Shown: in pieces, positions 1 to 8,752 of the stretch
Position numbering within the stretch: position 1 is the first letter of the stretch
How the letters are laid out: every line of letters starts with the position of its first letter
From: Streptomyces sp. Root431
GTDB taxonomy: Bacteria > Actinomycetota > Actinomycetes > Streptomycetales > Streptomycetaceae
DNA length: 64,000 nucleotides
Direction: 5' to 3'
NCBI RefSeq assembly: GCF_001426585.1
Contig: NZ_LMEI01000008.1
Coordinates: 414,263-478,262, forward strand
Program-made: the position numbers and the translations under genes
The notes under the pieces: model-generated
Told to the model about the DNA's origin: nothing
What the model saw: the letters and a program-made list of their open reading frames with translations, nothing else
The model's database searches: none

Positions 1-52
1 CGACGCCACTTTCGAAACACGCCCTAGCAGCCCTCACCCACCGGGAGCCGTT

Positions 53-1072
53 TTGCCGATCACCGATTTCGCACGCTACCCGCTCCTCTTCGGACCCTCC
101 CCGGTCCACCCCCTCGAACGGCTCAGCCACCACCTCGGCGGCGCCACCCTCTGGGCCAAGCGCGAGGACTGCAACTCCGGCGTCGCGTACGGCGGGAACA
201 AGACCCGCAAGCTGGAGTACCTGGTCGCCGACGCCCTCGCCCAGGGCTGCGACACCCTCGTCTCCATCGGCGGGGTCCAGTCCAACCACACCCGCCAGGT
301 CGCCGCCGTCGCCGCCCGCGCCGGGCTGCGCTGCGTCCTCGTGCAGGAGAGCTGGGTCGACTGGCCGGACCCCGTCTACGACAAGGTCGGCAACATCCTG
401 ATCAGCCGCCTCGCCGGCGCCGACGTGCGCCTCGTGCGGGCGGGCTTCGGCATCGGCTTCAAGGAGAGCTGGGAGCAGGCCCTGCGGGAGGTCGAGGAGG
501 GCGGCGGGAAGCCGTACGCGATCCCGGCGGGCGCCTCCGACCACCCGCTCGGCGGTCTCGGCTTCGCGAACTGGGCGTACGAGGTGGCCGAGCAGGAGCG
601 CGAGCTCGGCGTCTTCTTCGACACGGTGGTCGTCTGCTCGGTGACCGGCTCCACCCAGGCCGGGATGGTCGCCGGCTTCGCCGCGCTCGCCGAGGAGGGC
701 GGACCGGCCCGCCGGATCGTCGGCATCGACGCCTCGGCGAAGCCCGGCCCGACGCACGAGCAGATCACCCGGATCGCCCGGGACACCGCCGCCCTCATCG
801 GCGTCGAGCGCGAGGTGACGGCGGCCGACGTCGAGCTGGACGAGCGCTACCACGCCGGGGTGTACGGCCTCCCGGACGAGGCCACCCTCGACGCAATGCG
901 GCTCGCCGCCCGCACCGAGGGCATGATCACCGACCCGGTGTACGAGGGGAAGTCGATGGCGGGCCTGGTCGACCTGGTGGAGCGGGGAGAGATCGGCCGG
1001 GACTCGACCGTTCTCTACGCCCACCTCGGCGGCCAGCCCGCCCTCAACGGCTACAGCGCCCTGTTCTCGTAA
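53..1072 (+). CDS. acdS: 1-aminocyclopropane-1-carboxylate (ACC) deaminase
   Basis: PLP enzyme of the fold-type-II (tryptophan synthase beta) superfamily that opens ACC to alpha-ketobutyrate and ammonia in the cytosol, lowering plant ethylene. The 339-aa length is normal. The PLP lysine is K50 in [10 protein letters not shown], followed by SNH at 77-79. Glu298 (in YEGKS) and Leu325 (in HLGGQPALN) match the Glu/Leu pair that separates ACC deaminases from D-cysteine desulfhydrases. I chose the TTG at 53 because GGGAG lies about 6 nt upstream and the N-terminus fits the family. The gene runs toward terD, and its stop codon sits inside a 12-bp tandem repeat. Anything upstream lies outside the window. 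Confidence 0.93.
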   Translation: MPITDFARYPLLFGPSPVHPLERLSHHLGGATLWAKREDCNSGVAYGGNKTRKLEYLVADALAQGCDTLVSIGGVQSNHTRQVAAVAARAGLRCVLVQESWVDWPDPVYDKVGNILISRLAGADVRLVRAGFGIGFKESWEQALREVEEGGGKPYAIPAGASDHPLGGLGFANWAYEVAEQERELGVFFDTVVVCSVTGSTQAGMVAGFAALAEEGGPARRIVGIDASAKPGPTHEQITRIARDTAALIGVEREVTAADVELDERYHAGVYGLPDEATLDAMRLAARTEGMITDPVYEGKSMAGLVDLVERGEIGRDSTVLYAHLGGQPALNGYSALFS

Positions 1073-1110
1073 GGGTTCTCGTAAGGGTTCCCGTCAGGGT
1101 TCTCGTAGCG
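1063..1110. repeat. 12-bp tandem repeat, 4 copies, spanning the acdS stop codon
   Basis: Units GTTCTCGTAAGG, GTTCTCGTAAGG, GTTCCCGTCAGG and GTTCTCGTAGCG follow head to tail. The acdS stop (TAA, 1070-1072) is in unit 1. Units 2 and 4 repeat an in-frame stop (TAA, TAG), so loss or gain of a unit would not change the protein. Confidence 0.9.
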
Positions 1111-1132
1111 GCGCGGGAGGAAAGCCCGCTGC

Positions 1133-2389
1133 TCAGAGCGACTGGGCGGCGGGCTTCACCATGCCCCGGACCGTCCGCGACTTCACGAACTCGCCCATCG
1201 CCGTCATCTCCCACTCGCCGGTGAACTGCTTGATCAGCTTGGCCATCATCACGCCGGTCTGCGGCTCGGCGGTGGTGAGGTCGAAGCGGACCAGCTCCTC
1301 GCCGGTCGCGGCGTCCATCAGCCGGCAGTAGGCCTTGGCGACCTCGGTGAACTTCTGGCCGGAGAAGGAGTTGACCGTGAAGACCAGGCCGGTGGCGTCG
1401 GCGGGCAGCCGGCCGAGGTCGACGACGATCACCTCGTCGTCGCCCGCGCCCTCGCCCGTGAGGTTGTCGCCGGAGTGCTTGATCGAGCCGTTGAGGATGG
1501 ACAGCTTGCCGAAGTAGCAGCTGTCCAGGTGGTTGCGCTGCGGCCCGTACGCGATGACGGAGGCGTCCAGGTCGATGTCCTTGCCGCGGTAGGCGGGCTC
1601 CCAGCCCAGGCCCATCTTGACCTGGGAGAGCAGCGGCCGACCGCCCTTGACCAGGGACACCGTCTGGTTCTTCTGGAGGCTCACCCGGCCCTTGTCGAGG
1701 TTGATCTTGCCGCTGGGGGCGGGAGCCGGGGGAGCGGACGGGGTGGTGGCCGCGATCCGGGGGTCCACCGGGGCGACGGGCGGCGCCGGCGGGACAGGGG
1801 GCGCCACCGGCGGCGCGACGGGGGCGGGCGGGGCGACGGGGGCGGACGCGACCGGCGCGGCCGCGGCCGGGGCGGCGGCGGCGGGCTCGTCGTCCACGGA
1901 GACGCCGAAGTCCGTCGCGATGCCGGCCAGACCGTTCGCGTAGCCCTGGCCCACGGCGCGGGCCTTCCACGCGCCGTTGCGCAGGTAGATCTCGACGACG
2001 ACCAAAGCGGTCTCGGTGGCGAGCTGCGGCGGGGTGAAGGTGGCGAGGACGCTGCCGTCGTCCGCGTTGCGCACGGTCGCCGTGGGCTCGATGCCCTGGA
2101 AGGTCTGGCCCGGGGCGTCGGGGCTCGCCGTGACGACGATCCTCTCGATGCCGGCCGGGAGCGCGCCCGTGTCCACCACGATCGCGTCGGGCGCGGTGCC
2201 GCCGCCGGAGCGGTAGGTCACACCGGGCCCGGCGGGCTGGTTGTAGAAGATGAAGTCGTCGTCCGAGCGCACCTTGCCGTTGGCGCCGAGCAGCAGGCCC
2301 GAGACGTCGAGCCGCACCGGGGCGGCGACGTCCACCGCCACGCGCGCGGCGGTGAGAGGGATGTTCGAGCCGGGGGTCATAGCGGTCAT
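1133..2389 (-). CDS. TerD-family protein with two TerD domains
   Basis: 418-aa cytosolic protein with two TerD (calcium-binding, tellurite/stress) domains: residues about 1-165 and 230-410, joined by an Ala/Pro-rich linker at about 168-228. The repeated family features are visible (LDVSGLLL...DDDFIFYNQP in domain 1; LGWEP, IDLDASV and GDDEVIVVDL in domain 2). TerD proteins of Streptomyces are tied to stress response and differentiation; the exact role of this one is unknown. The start is uncertain: ATG at 2389 or the in-frame ATG at 2380, and neither has a good ribosome binding site. It converges on acdS. Confidence 0.85.
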   Translation of the reverse strand: MTAMTPGSNIPLTAARVAVDVAAPVRLDVSGLLLGANGKVRSDDDFIFYNQPAGPGVTYRSGGGTAPDAIVVDTGALPAGIERIVVTASPDAPGQTFQGIEPTATVRNADDGSVLATFTPPQLATETALVVVEIYLRNGAWKARAVGQGYANGLAGIATDFGVSVDDEPAAAAPAAAAPVASAPVAPPAPVAPPVAPPVPPAPPVAPVDPRIAATTPSAPPAPAPSGKINLDKGRVSLQKNQTVSLVKGGRPLLSQVKMGLGWEPAYRGKDIDLDASVIAYGPQRNHLDSCYFGKLSILNGSIKHSGDNLTGEGAGDDEVIVVDLGRLPADATGLVFTVNSFSGQKFTEVAKAYCRLMDAATGEELVRFDLTTAEPQTGVMMAKLIKQFTGEWEMTAMGEFVKSRTVRGMVKPAAQSL

Positions 2390-2425
2390 GCCAGGGGTAA
2401 CGATCCGGACGGCTTTGCCGTTCCC

Positions 2426-2665
2426 TTACCCTCGCCCGGTTCGGCCACCTTGGTTACGCGGATGGTTCCTGGCCTGCCGTTCGTTGCCGAAGCGGTAAGC
2501 GCCCGTCCACCGGGCCATGACCAGCTGGGCGTCACCCGACTCCACCTCCGCGAGGAACTTCTCGGCCCGCCCGCCGCGCAGCACGCCCGCGGCGCGTCCG
2601 TGGTGGGTGAGGACGACGGAGCCGTCGCGGCGGCGCTCGTAGGTGAATCCCTGGGGTCTCGGCAT
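2426..2665 (-). CDS. Small conserved Streptomyces protein, function unknown
   Basis: 79-aa basic protein beginning MPRPQGFTYERR, with a compact N-terminal part (VVLTHHGRAAGVLRGGRAEKFL) and a basic, Asn/Arg-rich tail (GNERQARNHPRNQGG). It resembles a small conserved protein that I recall from many streptomycetes and that has no assigned function. I chose ATG 2665 because a purine-rich AAAGGCAGG lies about 9 nt upstream; the frame is open to 2764. It is divergent from the AraC regulator, with a 67-bp gap that must hold both promoters. Confidence 0.7.
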   Translation of the reverse strand: MPRPQGFTYERRRDGSVVLTHHGRAAGVLRGGRAEKFLAEVESGDAQLVMARWTGAYRFGNERQARNHPRNQGGRTGRG

Positions 2666-2732
2666 GCCGGGCATCCTGCCTTTCCCGGTCCGATCCGTCA
2701 TACGAATATTCTTTTGCATACTCTTTCGGCCC

Positions 2733-3710
2733 ATGGGTGCAGTGGATGGGAGTTCGTTCCGCACGGGGGACGTCGACGAGGCGCGCGAGGAGCTCGACGC
2801 GCGCTACTACGCGAACCGGATGGACGTCGTCGACCGGGAGCGGCGGCCCTTCGCGGCGCGGTTCGACACCGTCGCGCTCGGGCCGCTGGTCATAGGGGAC
2901 CTGAGCTGCGGGGCCGACGTGCGGATGAGCTTCGGGGAGCTCGGCGCGTACCACCTGAACGCGCCGCTCAGCGGCCGGATGGAGATGCGCCAGGGCAGCG
3001 GGCCCCCGGTCGTCGCGACGGCCACCGAGGCGCTGCTGCTCGACCCGGCGGGGGACACCTTCCTCGACCGCTGGACCGGGGACTGCCGGACCCTCTCGGT
3101 GAAGATCGGCGCGGCCGAGCTGCGCGACCGCCTGGAGCGGCTGCTCGGCCGCCCCGCGAGCGGCCCGCTCGCCTTCGCGCCCCGTCTGGACATCACGCGC
3201 GGCCCCGGCCTGAGCTGGGTCCGCTTCGCCCGCCAGGTCGCCTTCGAGGCGCTCGCGGGGGAGGGGCTCGCCCGGCACGAGCTGGTCGCGCGGCCGCTCC
3301 AGGAGGCGCTGCTCAACGGCCTGCTCCTGGCCGCGGAGCACCCCTGGCGCGAGGCGCTCGCCCACCCGGGGGAGGCGCGCCGCCCGGCCCCCGTCAAGCG
3401 CGCGATGGACGCGGTGCGGGAGCGCCCGGAGCACCCGTTCACGACGACCGAACTCGCGGCCCTGGCCCGGGTGAGCGTGCGCCGCCTCCAGGAGTCCTTC
3501 CGGGAGTACGTGGGGATGTCGCCGATGGCGTACGTGCGCGAGGTCCGCCTCGACCGGGTCCGCGAGGAGCTGCGCGCGGCCGCGCCGGACGAGGTCACCG
3601 TGAGCGAGGTGGCCTGGCGCTGGGGCTTCGCCCACCAGGGCCGGTTCGCCGCCCGCTACCGGGAGAAGTACGGCGAGTCCCCGTCCCATACCCTGCGCGC
3701 GTCCGGCTGA
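2733..3710 (+). CDS. AraC-family transcriptional regulator
   Basis: 325-aa regulator with an AraC_binding_2-type effector domain (about 20-190) and a C-terminal double helix-turn-helix domain (about 220-322). Recognisable HTH segments are FTTTELAALARVSVRRLQESF and VTVSEVAWRWGFAHQGRFAARYREKYGESP. The effector is unknown. I chose ATG 2733 by homology to the usual N-terminal length; the frame is open to 2643 and there is no clear ribosome binding site. Divergent from the small gene at 2426-2665. Confidence 0.85.
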   Translation: MGAVDGSSFRTGDVDEAREELDARYYANRMDVVDRERRPFAARFDTVALGPLVIGDLSCGADVRMSFGELGAYHLNAPLSGRMEMRQGSGPPVVATATEALLLDPAGDTFLDRWTGDCRTLSVKIGAAELRDRLERLLGRPASGPLAFAPRLDITRGPGLSWVRFARQVAFEALAGEGLARHELVARPLQEALLNGLLLAAEHPWREALAHPGEARRPAPVKRAMDAVRERPEHPFTTTELAALARVSVRRLQESFREYVGMSPMAYVREVRLDRVREELRAAAPDEVTVSEVAWRWGFAHQGRFAARYREKYGESPSHTLRASG

Positions 3711-3881
3711 GGGGCGGACCGGCGAGCGGGCCGCGCAATCCGGACAGAGGCCGCGTTCCGCGGCTCGCGATGATCTTCGTCGCCACTTAACGTGGACATG
3801 TCCGGTCTGCCAGCGCGCACCGTGACCCGGGCCCCGGCCGGCTCCCCCGTATAAGTCCGGCCGGGTCCTGCGTATCCCTGC

Positions 3882-4643
3882 TCAGGCCAGACCGCCGTTG
3901 CTCATCAGCAACTGGCCGTTGATCCACTGCCCCTCGGGCGAGCAGAGGAAGTCCACCAGATGTGCGGTGTCCCGCGGGGTGCCGAGGCGCCCGAGCGGGG
4001 TCTGCCGGACCATCTCCTCCCGCAGCTCCTCCGTCATCCAGCCCGTGTCCACGGGGCCCGGATTCACGACGTTGGCGGTGACCCCGAGGTGGGCGAGCTC
4101 GCGCGCGGCGGCCAGGGTGATGCGGTCCAGGGCGCCCTTGCTCGCGCCGTAGGGAAGGTTCCCCACGGTGTGGTCGCTGGTCAGGGCGACGATCCGGCCG
4201 GAGCCGGGGGGACCGGCGAAGCGCCGGCCGTACTCCCGGATCAGCAGCCACGAGGCGCGGGTGTTGACGGCGAAGTGGCGGTCGAAGCTCTCCACCGTCG
4301 TGTCGAGCAGTCCGGAGTCGACGGACTCGCAGTGGCACATGACGAGGGCGGTGACCGGGCGCCCGAGTCCCTCCTCGGCGGCGTCGAAGACGCGCGCGGG
4401 GGCCTCGGGGTCGGCGAGGTCGGCCTCGACGGCGAGGGCGGTCGCGCCCCGGTCGGCGAGGTCCCGGGTGATCGCCTCGACGGCTTTCGCTTCGACGCCC
4501 CAGGGCATGCGCAGGTCGTAGGGGGTCCAGTAGGTGAGGGCGAGGTCCCAGCCGGACTCCGCGAGGCGGTGGGCGATGCCCGCGCCGATGCCGACGGTAC
4601 GGCCGACTCCGGTCACCAGGGCGAGGGGTCGGGGGCTGGGCAC
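3882..4643 (-). CDS. SDR-family oxidoreductase
   Basis: 253-aa classical short-chain dehydrogenase. The nucleotide-binding motif is TGVGRTVGIG (11-20), the structural Asn is at 127 and the catalytic residues are Ser156, Tyr165 and Lys169 (YGASK). It lies 62 bp downstream of the uronate dehydrogenase gene on the same strand, so it is probably co-transcribed with it. A sugar or sugar-acid substrate is therefore an inference from context, not from the sequence. The substrate is unknown. Confidence 0.85.
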   Translation of the reverse strand: MPSPRPLALVTGVGRTVGIGAGIAHRLAESGWDLALTYWTPYDLRMPWGVEAKAVEAITRDLADRGATALAVEADLADPEAPARVFDAAEEGLGRPVTALVMCHCESVDSGLLDTTVESFDRHFAVNTRASWLLIREYGRRFAGPPGSGRIVALTSDHTVGNLPYGASKGALDRITLAAARELAHLGVTANVVNPGPVDTGWMTEELREEMVRQTPLGRLGTPRDTAHLVDFLCSPEGQWINGQLLMSNGGLA

Positions 4644-4705
4644 GGCGGCCCTCCTTCCGTTCGGTTTCGCGGCGGCCTCGGGGCTGCCGGTGCATGTCTA
4701 CCGGC

Positions 4706-5515
4706 TCAGTGCGGCCAGCGCGGCGGGTTTACGCAGAAGTGGCCGCCCAGGTAGAGGTCGTCGGCGCTGCCCTTCTCGGGGAGGCCCCGGGCGGCGATCA
4801 GCTTCTCCGCGTGGACCTCCGAGTCGTCCTGCGGGTCGTAGCCGAGCGCCCGGGCCGTGGAGAGGTCCCACCAGGCGCGGGTGTTGGCGGAGGAGCCGTA
4901 GGCGACCGTGTGGGCCACGCCCTCGGCGGTGAGCGTGGCGTGCAGGAGGCGGGCGCAGTCCGCAGGGCTGAGCCACATGGAGAGCATCCGCACCGAGGTG
5001 GGCTCGGGGAAGCAGGAGCCGATGCGTACGGAGACCGTCTCGATGCCGTGCAGGTCCCAGTAGAGCTGGGCCAGGTCCTCGCCGAAGCACTTGGAGAGGC
5101 CGTAGAAGGTGTCGGGGCGGTGCGGGGTGTCGACGGGGATCAGCGGTTCGCCCTCGCGCGGCTGCCGGGTGAAGCCGACGGCGTGGTTGCTGGAGGCGAA
5201 CACCACGCGTCGGACGCCCTCCTCGCGGGCGGCCTCGTAGAGGTTGTACGTCCCGGCGATGTTGGCTGCCACGATCTTCTCGAAGTCGGCCTCCAGGGAG
5301 ATGCCCGCCAGGTGCACGATCGCGTCCACGCCCCGGACCGCCTCGCGCAGCGCCGCACGGTCCGCGAGGTCGGCGACGATCGCGTTCGGCTCCCCCCGCA
5401 CGGGGACGACGTCCAGGAGGCGGAGCTCGTAGCCGTACGGGGGCAGCAGCTCCCGCATCAGCGTGCCGACGCCGCCGGCGGCGCCGGTGAGGAGGACGGT
5501 GCGGGGTGCGGACAT
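4706..5515 (-). CDS. udh: NAD-dependent epimerase/dehydratase family, probable uronate dehydrogenase
   Basis: 269-aa Rossmann enzyme with TGAAGGVG (10-17), SSNHAVG (108-114) and Tyr138-x3-Lys142 (YGLSK). The SSNHAVG and RIGSCFPEP stretches and the short length match bacterial uronate dehydrogenases, which oxidise D-glucuronate/galacturonate to the aldaro-lactone with NAD+. ATG 5515 is preceded by GGAGGAG at 5-10 nt, so it is preferred over upstream in-frame starts. It is divergent from the 5-dehydro-4-deoxyglucarate dehydratase gene, which supports a role in uronate oxidation via aldarates. No glucarate/galactarate dehydratase is present in the window. Confidence 0.75.
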   Translation of the reverse strand: MSAPRTVLLTGAAGGVGTLMRELLPPYGYELRLLDVVPVRGEPNAIVADLADRAALREAVRGVDAIVHLAGISLEADFEKIVAANIAGTYNLYEAAREEGVRRVVFASSNHAVGFTRQPREGEPLIPVDTPHRPDTFYGLSKCFGEDLAQLYWDLHGIETVSVRIGSCFPEPTSVRMLSMWLSPADCARLLHATLTAEGVAHTVAYGSSANTRAWWDLSTARALGYDPQDDSEVHAEKLIAARGLPEKGSADDLYLGGHFCVNPPRWPH

Positions 5516-5685
5516 GGAGTGGTTCTCCTCCGTCGAGTGCCATCGCCGAGTGCCATGGGGCTGGGTGTCGTTCACAACCGTGGACACGCTAGGGAGCCGC
5601 CCGACGGAGCGTCAAGAGGGTGCGATAAGGCGCGTCTTCTCCTTGACCGGCGCTTCCGGGCTGTTCTAGCGTGCGGGACGTCGGT

Positions 5686-5701
5686 GTTCAAGAATATGGA
5701 T
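5686..5701. promoter_or_regulatory. Possible degenerate IclR-type site upstream of kdgD/udh
   Basis: GTTCAAGAATATGGAT in the divergent promoter region resembles one of the two GTTC-N8-GAAC boxes at 23048-23082 (GTTCAGAATAGCGAAC). The left half and the AGAATA core match; the right half does not. This is a weak similarity seen by eye. Confidence 0.3.
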
Positions 5702-5743
5702 GACAGTCAGAACTGTGCACGACGGACTTCCCTGGGAGCGACC

Positions 5744-6676
5744 GTGACCACTGCCCCGCTCGCCGGCCGGCTCGACGGCCTGCTCTTCTTCCCCGTCACC
5801 GCCTTCGCGCCCGACGGCTCCCTCGACCTCGACGCCTTCCGCGCCCACGTCCGCGCGGGCGTCGACGCGGGCGCGGCCGCCGTGTTCGCCTGCTGCGGCA
5901 CGGGCGAGTTCCACGCCCTCACCCCGGAGGAGTTCCGGATCTGCGTCGCCGCCGCCGTCGAGGAGACCGCCGGCCGCGTCCCCGTCGTCGCCGGAGCCGG
6001 CTACGGCACCGCGCTCGCGATCCAGTACGCGCGGCTCGCCGAGGAGGCCGGCGCCGACGGACTCCTCGCCATGCCCCCGTACCTCGTCGTGGCCGACCAG
6101 GCCGGGCTCCTGCGCCACTACACCGAACTCGCGGCCGCCACCTCGCTCGACGTGATCGTCTACCAGCGGGACAACGCGATCCTCACCCCCGCGACCGCCG
6201 TCGCCCTCGCCCGCACCGACGGCGTCATCGGCATCAAGGACGGCCTCGGCGACCTCGACCTCATGCAGCGCATCGTCAGCGCCGTCCGCGCCGAGGGCCT
6301 CGACCTGCTCTACTTCAACGGCCTGCCGACCGCCGAACTCACCTGCGCCGCCTACCGGGGCATCGGCGTCACCCTCTACTCCTCCGCCGTTTTCTGCTTC
6401 GCCCCCGACCTCGCCCTCGCCTTCCACCGCGCCCTCGCCACCGGTGACGACGACACCGTGAACCTGCTCGTCGACGGCTTCTACCGGCCCCTCGTCGAAC
6501 TCCGCTCCCAGGGCCGGGGATACGCCGTCTCGCTCGTCAAGGCGGCCGTACGGATGGGAGGCCTGGACGTCGGAGAGGTACGACCGCCGCTGAGCGAGCC
6601 CGCCCCCGAACACCTCGCGGAACTCGCCCGCCTCGTCGAGCGCGGCCGCGCCCTCCTCAAGGAGGCCGGGGCGTGA
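5744..6676 (+). CDS. kdgD: 5-dehydro-4-deoxyglucarate dehydratase (decarboxylating)
   Basis: 310-aa DHDPS/NAL-family class I lyase-fold enzyme. It converts 5-dehydro-4-deoxy-D-glucarate to alpha-ketoglutarate semialdehyde, CO2 and water. The family signatures are FFPVTAF (15-21), the GTGEFHALTPEE loop (52-63), Tyr140 (VYQRDN) and the Schiff-base Lys165 (GIKDG). I chose GTG 5744 because GGGAG ends 5 nt upstream. Its stop overlaps the GTG of the next gene (GTGA), implying translational coupling. The next pathway step, alpha-ketoglutarate semialdehyde dehydrogenase, is encoded 16 kb away at 23089. Confidence 0.9.
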   Translation: MTTAPLAGRLDGLLFFPVTAFAPDGSLDLDAFRAHVRAGVDAGAAAVFACCGTGEFHALTPEEFRICVAAAVEETAGRVPVVAGAGYGTALAIQYARLAEEAGADGLLAMPPYLVVADQAGLLRHYTELAAATSLDVIVYQRDNAILTPATAVALARTDGVIGIKDGLGDLDLMQRIVSAVRAEGLDLLYFNGLPTAELTCAAYRGIGVTLYSSAVFCFAPDLALAFHRALATGDDDTVNLLVDGFYRPLVELRSQGRGYAVSLVKAAVRMGGLDVGEVRPPLSEPAPEHLAELARLVERGRALLKEAGA

Positions 6677-7827
6677 GCGCCGGGGGGACGGGCCTGCGAG
6701 CCGGCGCCTTCCTCTACCCCTGGGACGTCGACGGCGACCCCGCCGCGCCCGCACTCCTCGCGGAGCTCGGCATCGCGCAGGTCACCCTCGCCGCCGCCTA
6801 CCACTCCACCCGGGCGCTCAGCCCCCGCCACCCGGCCCACCGGATCGTCACCGCCGAGCACGCCGCCGTGCTCTACCCGCCGGACCCGGACCGCTGGGCC
6901 GGCCGCGCGCTCCGCCCGTACCCGGCGGGGGAGTGGGCCCCCGGCGACTCCTACGGCCGGGCCGCCGAGGCCCTCGCCGGCACCGGCCTCGACGTCCACA
7001 GCTGGGTCGTCCTCGCCCACAACTCCCGGCTCGGCGCCGAACACCCCGAGACCTCCGTCGTCAACGCCTACGGCGACCGCTACCCCTGGGCCCCCTGCGT
7101 CGCCCGCCCCGACGTCCGCGCCCACCTCGTCGACCTCGCGGCCGAGGCCGCCGTCCGCCCCGGCGCGGCCGGCACCGAGCTGGAGTCCTGCGGCTGGTAC
7201 GGCCTCGCCCATCTGCACGCCCACGACAAGACCTCCGGAGTCCCGCTCGGCGAGCGCGAGCAGCTCCTGATGTCCCTCTGCTTCTGCCCCTCCTGCCGCG
7301 AGGGGTACGGGAACGGGGGCGCCGACCCCGACGAACTGGCCGCCGCCGTCCGCCACGCCCTCGCACCCGTCTGGTCCGGCACCGGCCCGGCGCGCGGACT
7401 CGGCGACCTGGAGGCCCCCGCCCTGGCCTGGCGCGCCGCGACCGCCCGCTCCTTCCAGGAGGCCGCCGTGGCCGCCGTACGGGCCGCAGCCCCGCCCGGC
7501 TTCCGCGTCCTGCTGCACGCCGACCCCGACCCGTACCGCTGCGGCGCCGACGCCGGCACGGACCCGGCGCACGTCCTCGCCCTCGCGGACGGCGTGGTCG
7601 CCCGCCCCCCGAAGCTCGCCGCCTTCGCGGCCCACGCCCGCCCCGGCACCGTCCTCGCGGCCAACCTCTCCGTCGTCACCGGCATGGGCGGCGCCCCCGC
7701 ACACCTGGCCCACGATGCCGAACGGGCCCGCGACGAGGGCGCCACCGAACTCCGGCTCTACCACGCGGGACTGGCCTCGGACGGCGACCTGGAGGCGGTT
7801 CGCACGGCCCTGCGGAAGGTGGGCTAG
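6673..7827 (+). CDS. Unknown 384-aa protein coupled to kdgD
   Basis: I do not recognise the family. The protein starts with GTG inside the kdgD stop (GTGA overlap), so it should be made with that enzyme. It is soluble with no signal peptide and is rich in Ala/Pro. Visible landmarks are an N-terminal beta-strand-like GAFLYPWDV (11-19), AYHSTRALSPRH (41-52), SWVVLAHNSRLG (110-121), ESCGWYGLAHLHAHDK (171-186), a cysteine motif CFCPSC (203-208) and a C-terminal LRLYHAGLAS. The alternation and His/Asp/Glu-rich turns suggest a TIM-barrel enzyme, perhaps glycosidase-like. The CxC-x2-C motif might bind a metal. Function unassigned. Confidence 0.75.
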   Translation: MSAGGTGLRAGAFLYPWDVDGDPAAPALLAELGIAQVTLAAAYHSTRALSPRHPAHRIVTAEHAAVLYPPDPDRWAGRALRPYPAGEWAPGDSYGRAAEALAGTGLDVHSWVVLAHNSRLGAEHPETSVVNAYGDRYPWAPCVARPDVRAHLVDLAAEAAVRPGAAGTELESCGWYGLAHLHAHDKTSGVPLGEREQLLMSLCFCPSCREGYGNGGADPDELAAAVRHALAPVWSGTGPARGLGDLEAPALAWRAATARSFQEAAVAAVRAAAPPGFRVLLHADPDPYRCGADAGTDPAHVLALADGVVARPPKLAAFAAHARPGTVLAANLSVVTGMGGAPAHLAHDAERARDEGATELRLYHAGLASDGDLEAVRTALRKVG

Positions 7828-7992
7828 AGGGTTCGGGTGTTCTGCGCGCAGGCGGCGCAGGGCCGGCGCGTAGCCGACGCCGCGACCAGTGCGGGAAGGG
7901 CCGACAGGGGCGTCAGGGAGGTGACCCGGTCGGGGTTCGGCCGCGAGACGCTGCCGCTCGCGGTGACATCCGCGCACAGCGGCCGAGCCGGG
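7828..7992. other. Intergenic gap between convergent genes
   Basis: 165 bp between the kdgD-coupled gene and the GntR gene. I find no convincing gene, operator or strong hairpin. Confidence 0.5.
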
Positions 7993-8685
7993 TCAACCGG
8001 CCTGGTTCCGCCGGTCGTTCAGCAGCCGCAGGGCCGAGGCGCGGGTGGCCGCGACGTGGGCGCGGGCCAGGGACTCCGCGACGGCCTCGTCGCGGTCGCG
8101 GATCGCCTCGTACAGCCGCTCGTGGGCGCCGCACATCGGTTCGCCGTCCGACACGGCCGAGGTGAGCCGGAAGAGGCGGCGCAGGCGGGAGTCGAGCGGG
8201 GCCATCAGCTCCACCAGGAGCGGATTGCCGGAGAGCCCGACGACGGCCCGGTGGAAGTCGGCGTTGAGCGAGACGGCCTCACGGAGGCGGCCGGACTCCG
8301 CCGCCGCCCTCGCCCGGGCGAGGAGCTCCTCCAGGGCGCGGAGCTCCTGCTCGCCCGCGTGCCGCGCGGCGAGGCGGGCCGCCAGGCCCTCCAGGTTCTC
8401 CCGTACGTCGAAGAGGTGCTCGGCGTCCTCCGGTCCGAACTCCGTCACCACCGAGCCCCGGCGCGGCCGCACCGAGAGGAAGCCCTCCGCTTCGAGGCGC
8501 TGCATCGCCTCCCGCACCGGCACCCGGGAGACCCGCAGCTCCTCGGCGATCTCCCGCTCCACGAGCCGCGTCCCCGCCGGGAACTCCGCCTCGATGATCC
8601 GCTCGCGCAGCTCCTCGTAGACCCGCTCCCGCAGGGACCGGGGGGTGTCCCCGGCGGGTGGGGCGGCGGGGCGGGGGCTCGTCAT
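7993..8685 (-). CDS. GntR-family regulator, FCD subfamily
   Basis: 230-aa regulator with a winged HTH (about 17-80; LRERVYEELRERIIEAEFPAGTRL...VSRVPVREAMQRLEAEGFL) and an all-helical FCD ligand domain (about 90-215). FCD sensors usually bind carboxylates or related metabolites through a metal. The gene is 67 bp downstream of the amidohydrolase on the same strand and probably in its operon. Two palindromes of the TGGT-ATACCA type, typical FCD operators, sit ahead of that operon, so autoregulation and control of the amidohydrolase are likely. Effector unknown. Confidence 0.88.
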   Translation of the reverse strand: MTSPRPAAPPAGDTPRSLRERVYEELRERIIEAEFPAGTRLVEREIAEELRVSRVPVREAMQRLEAEGFLSVRPRRGSVVTEFGPEDAEHLFDVRENLEGLAARLAARHAGEQELRALEELLARARAAAESGRLREAVSLNADFHRAVVGLSGNPLLVELMAPLDSRLRRLFRLTSAVSDGEPMCGAHERLYEAIRDRDEAVAESLARAHVAATRASALRLLNDRRNQAG

Positions 8686-8722
8686 GGGGAGGGCTCCAGG
8701 GGTTGGGGGGGCGAGTCTCGAT

Positions 8723-8749
8723 CCTCGCAGACCTCGCAGACCTCGCGGG
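8723..8749. repeat. 9-bp direct repeat, 3 copies, between amidohydrolase and GntR gene
   Basis: CCTCGCAGA, CCTCGCAGA, CCTCGCGGG in tandem in the short intercistronic gap. No function is apparent. Confidence 0.7.
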
Positions 8750-8752
8750 CCG

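Noticed and set aside
1112..1132. Terminator between acdS and terD
   Set aside because: Only a 5-bp GCGGG/CCCGC stem is visible, too weak to call.
4694..5743. Upstream extension of the kdgD frame on the plus strand
   Set aside because: It overlaps the udh gene in antisense and lacks any family similarity. GTG 5744 has a good ribosome binding site and gives the normal protein length.
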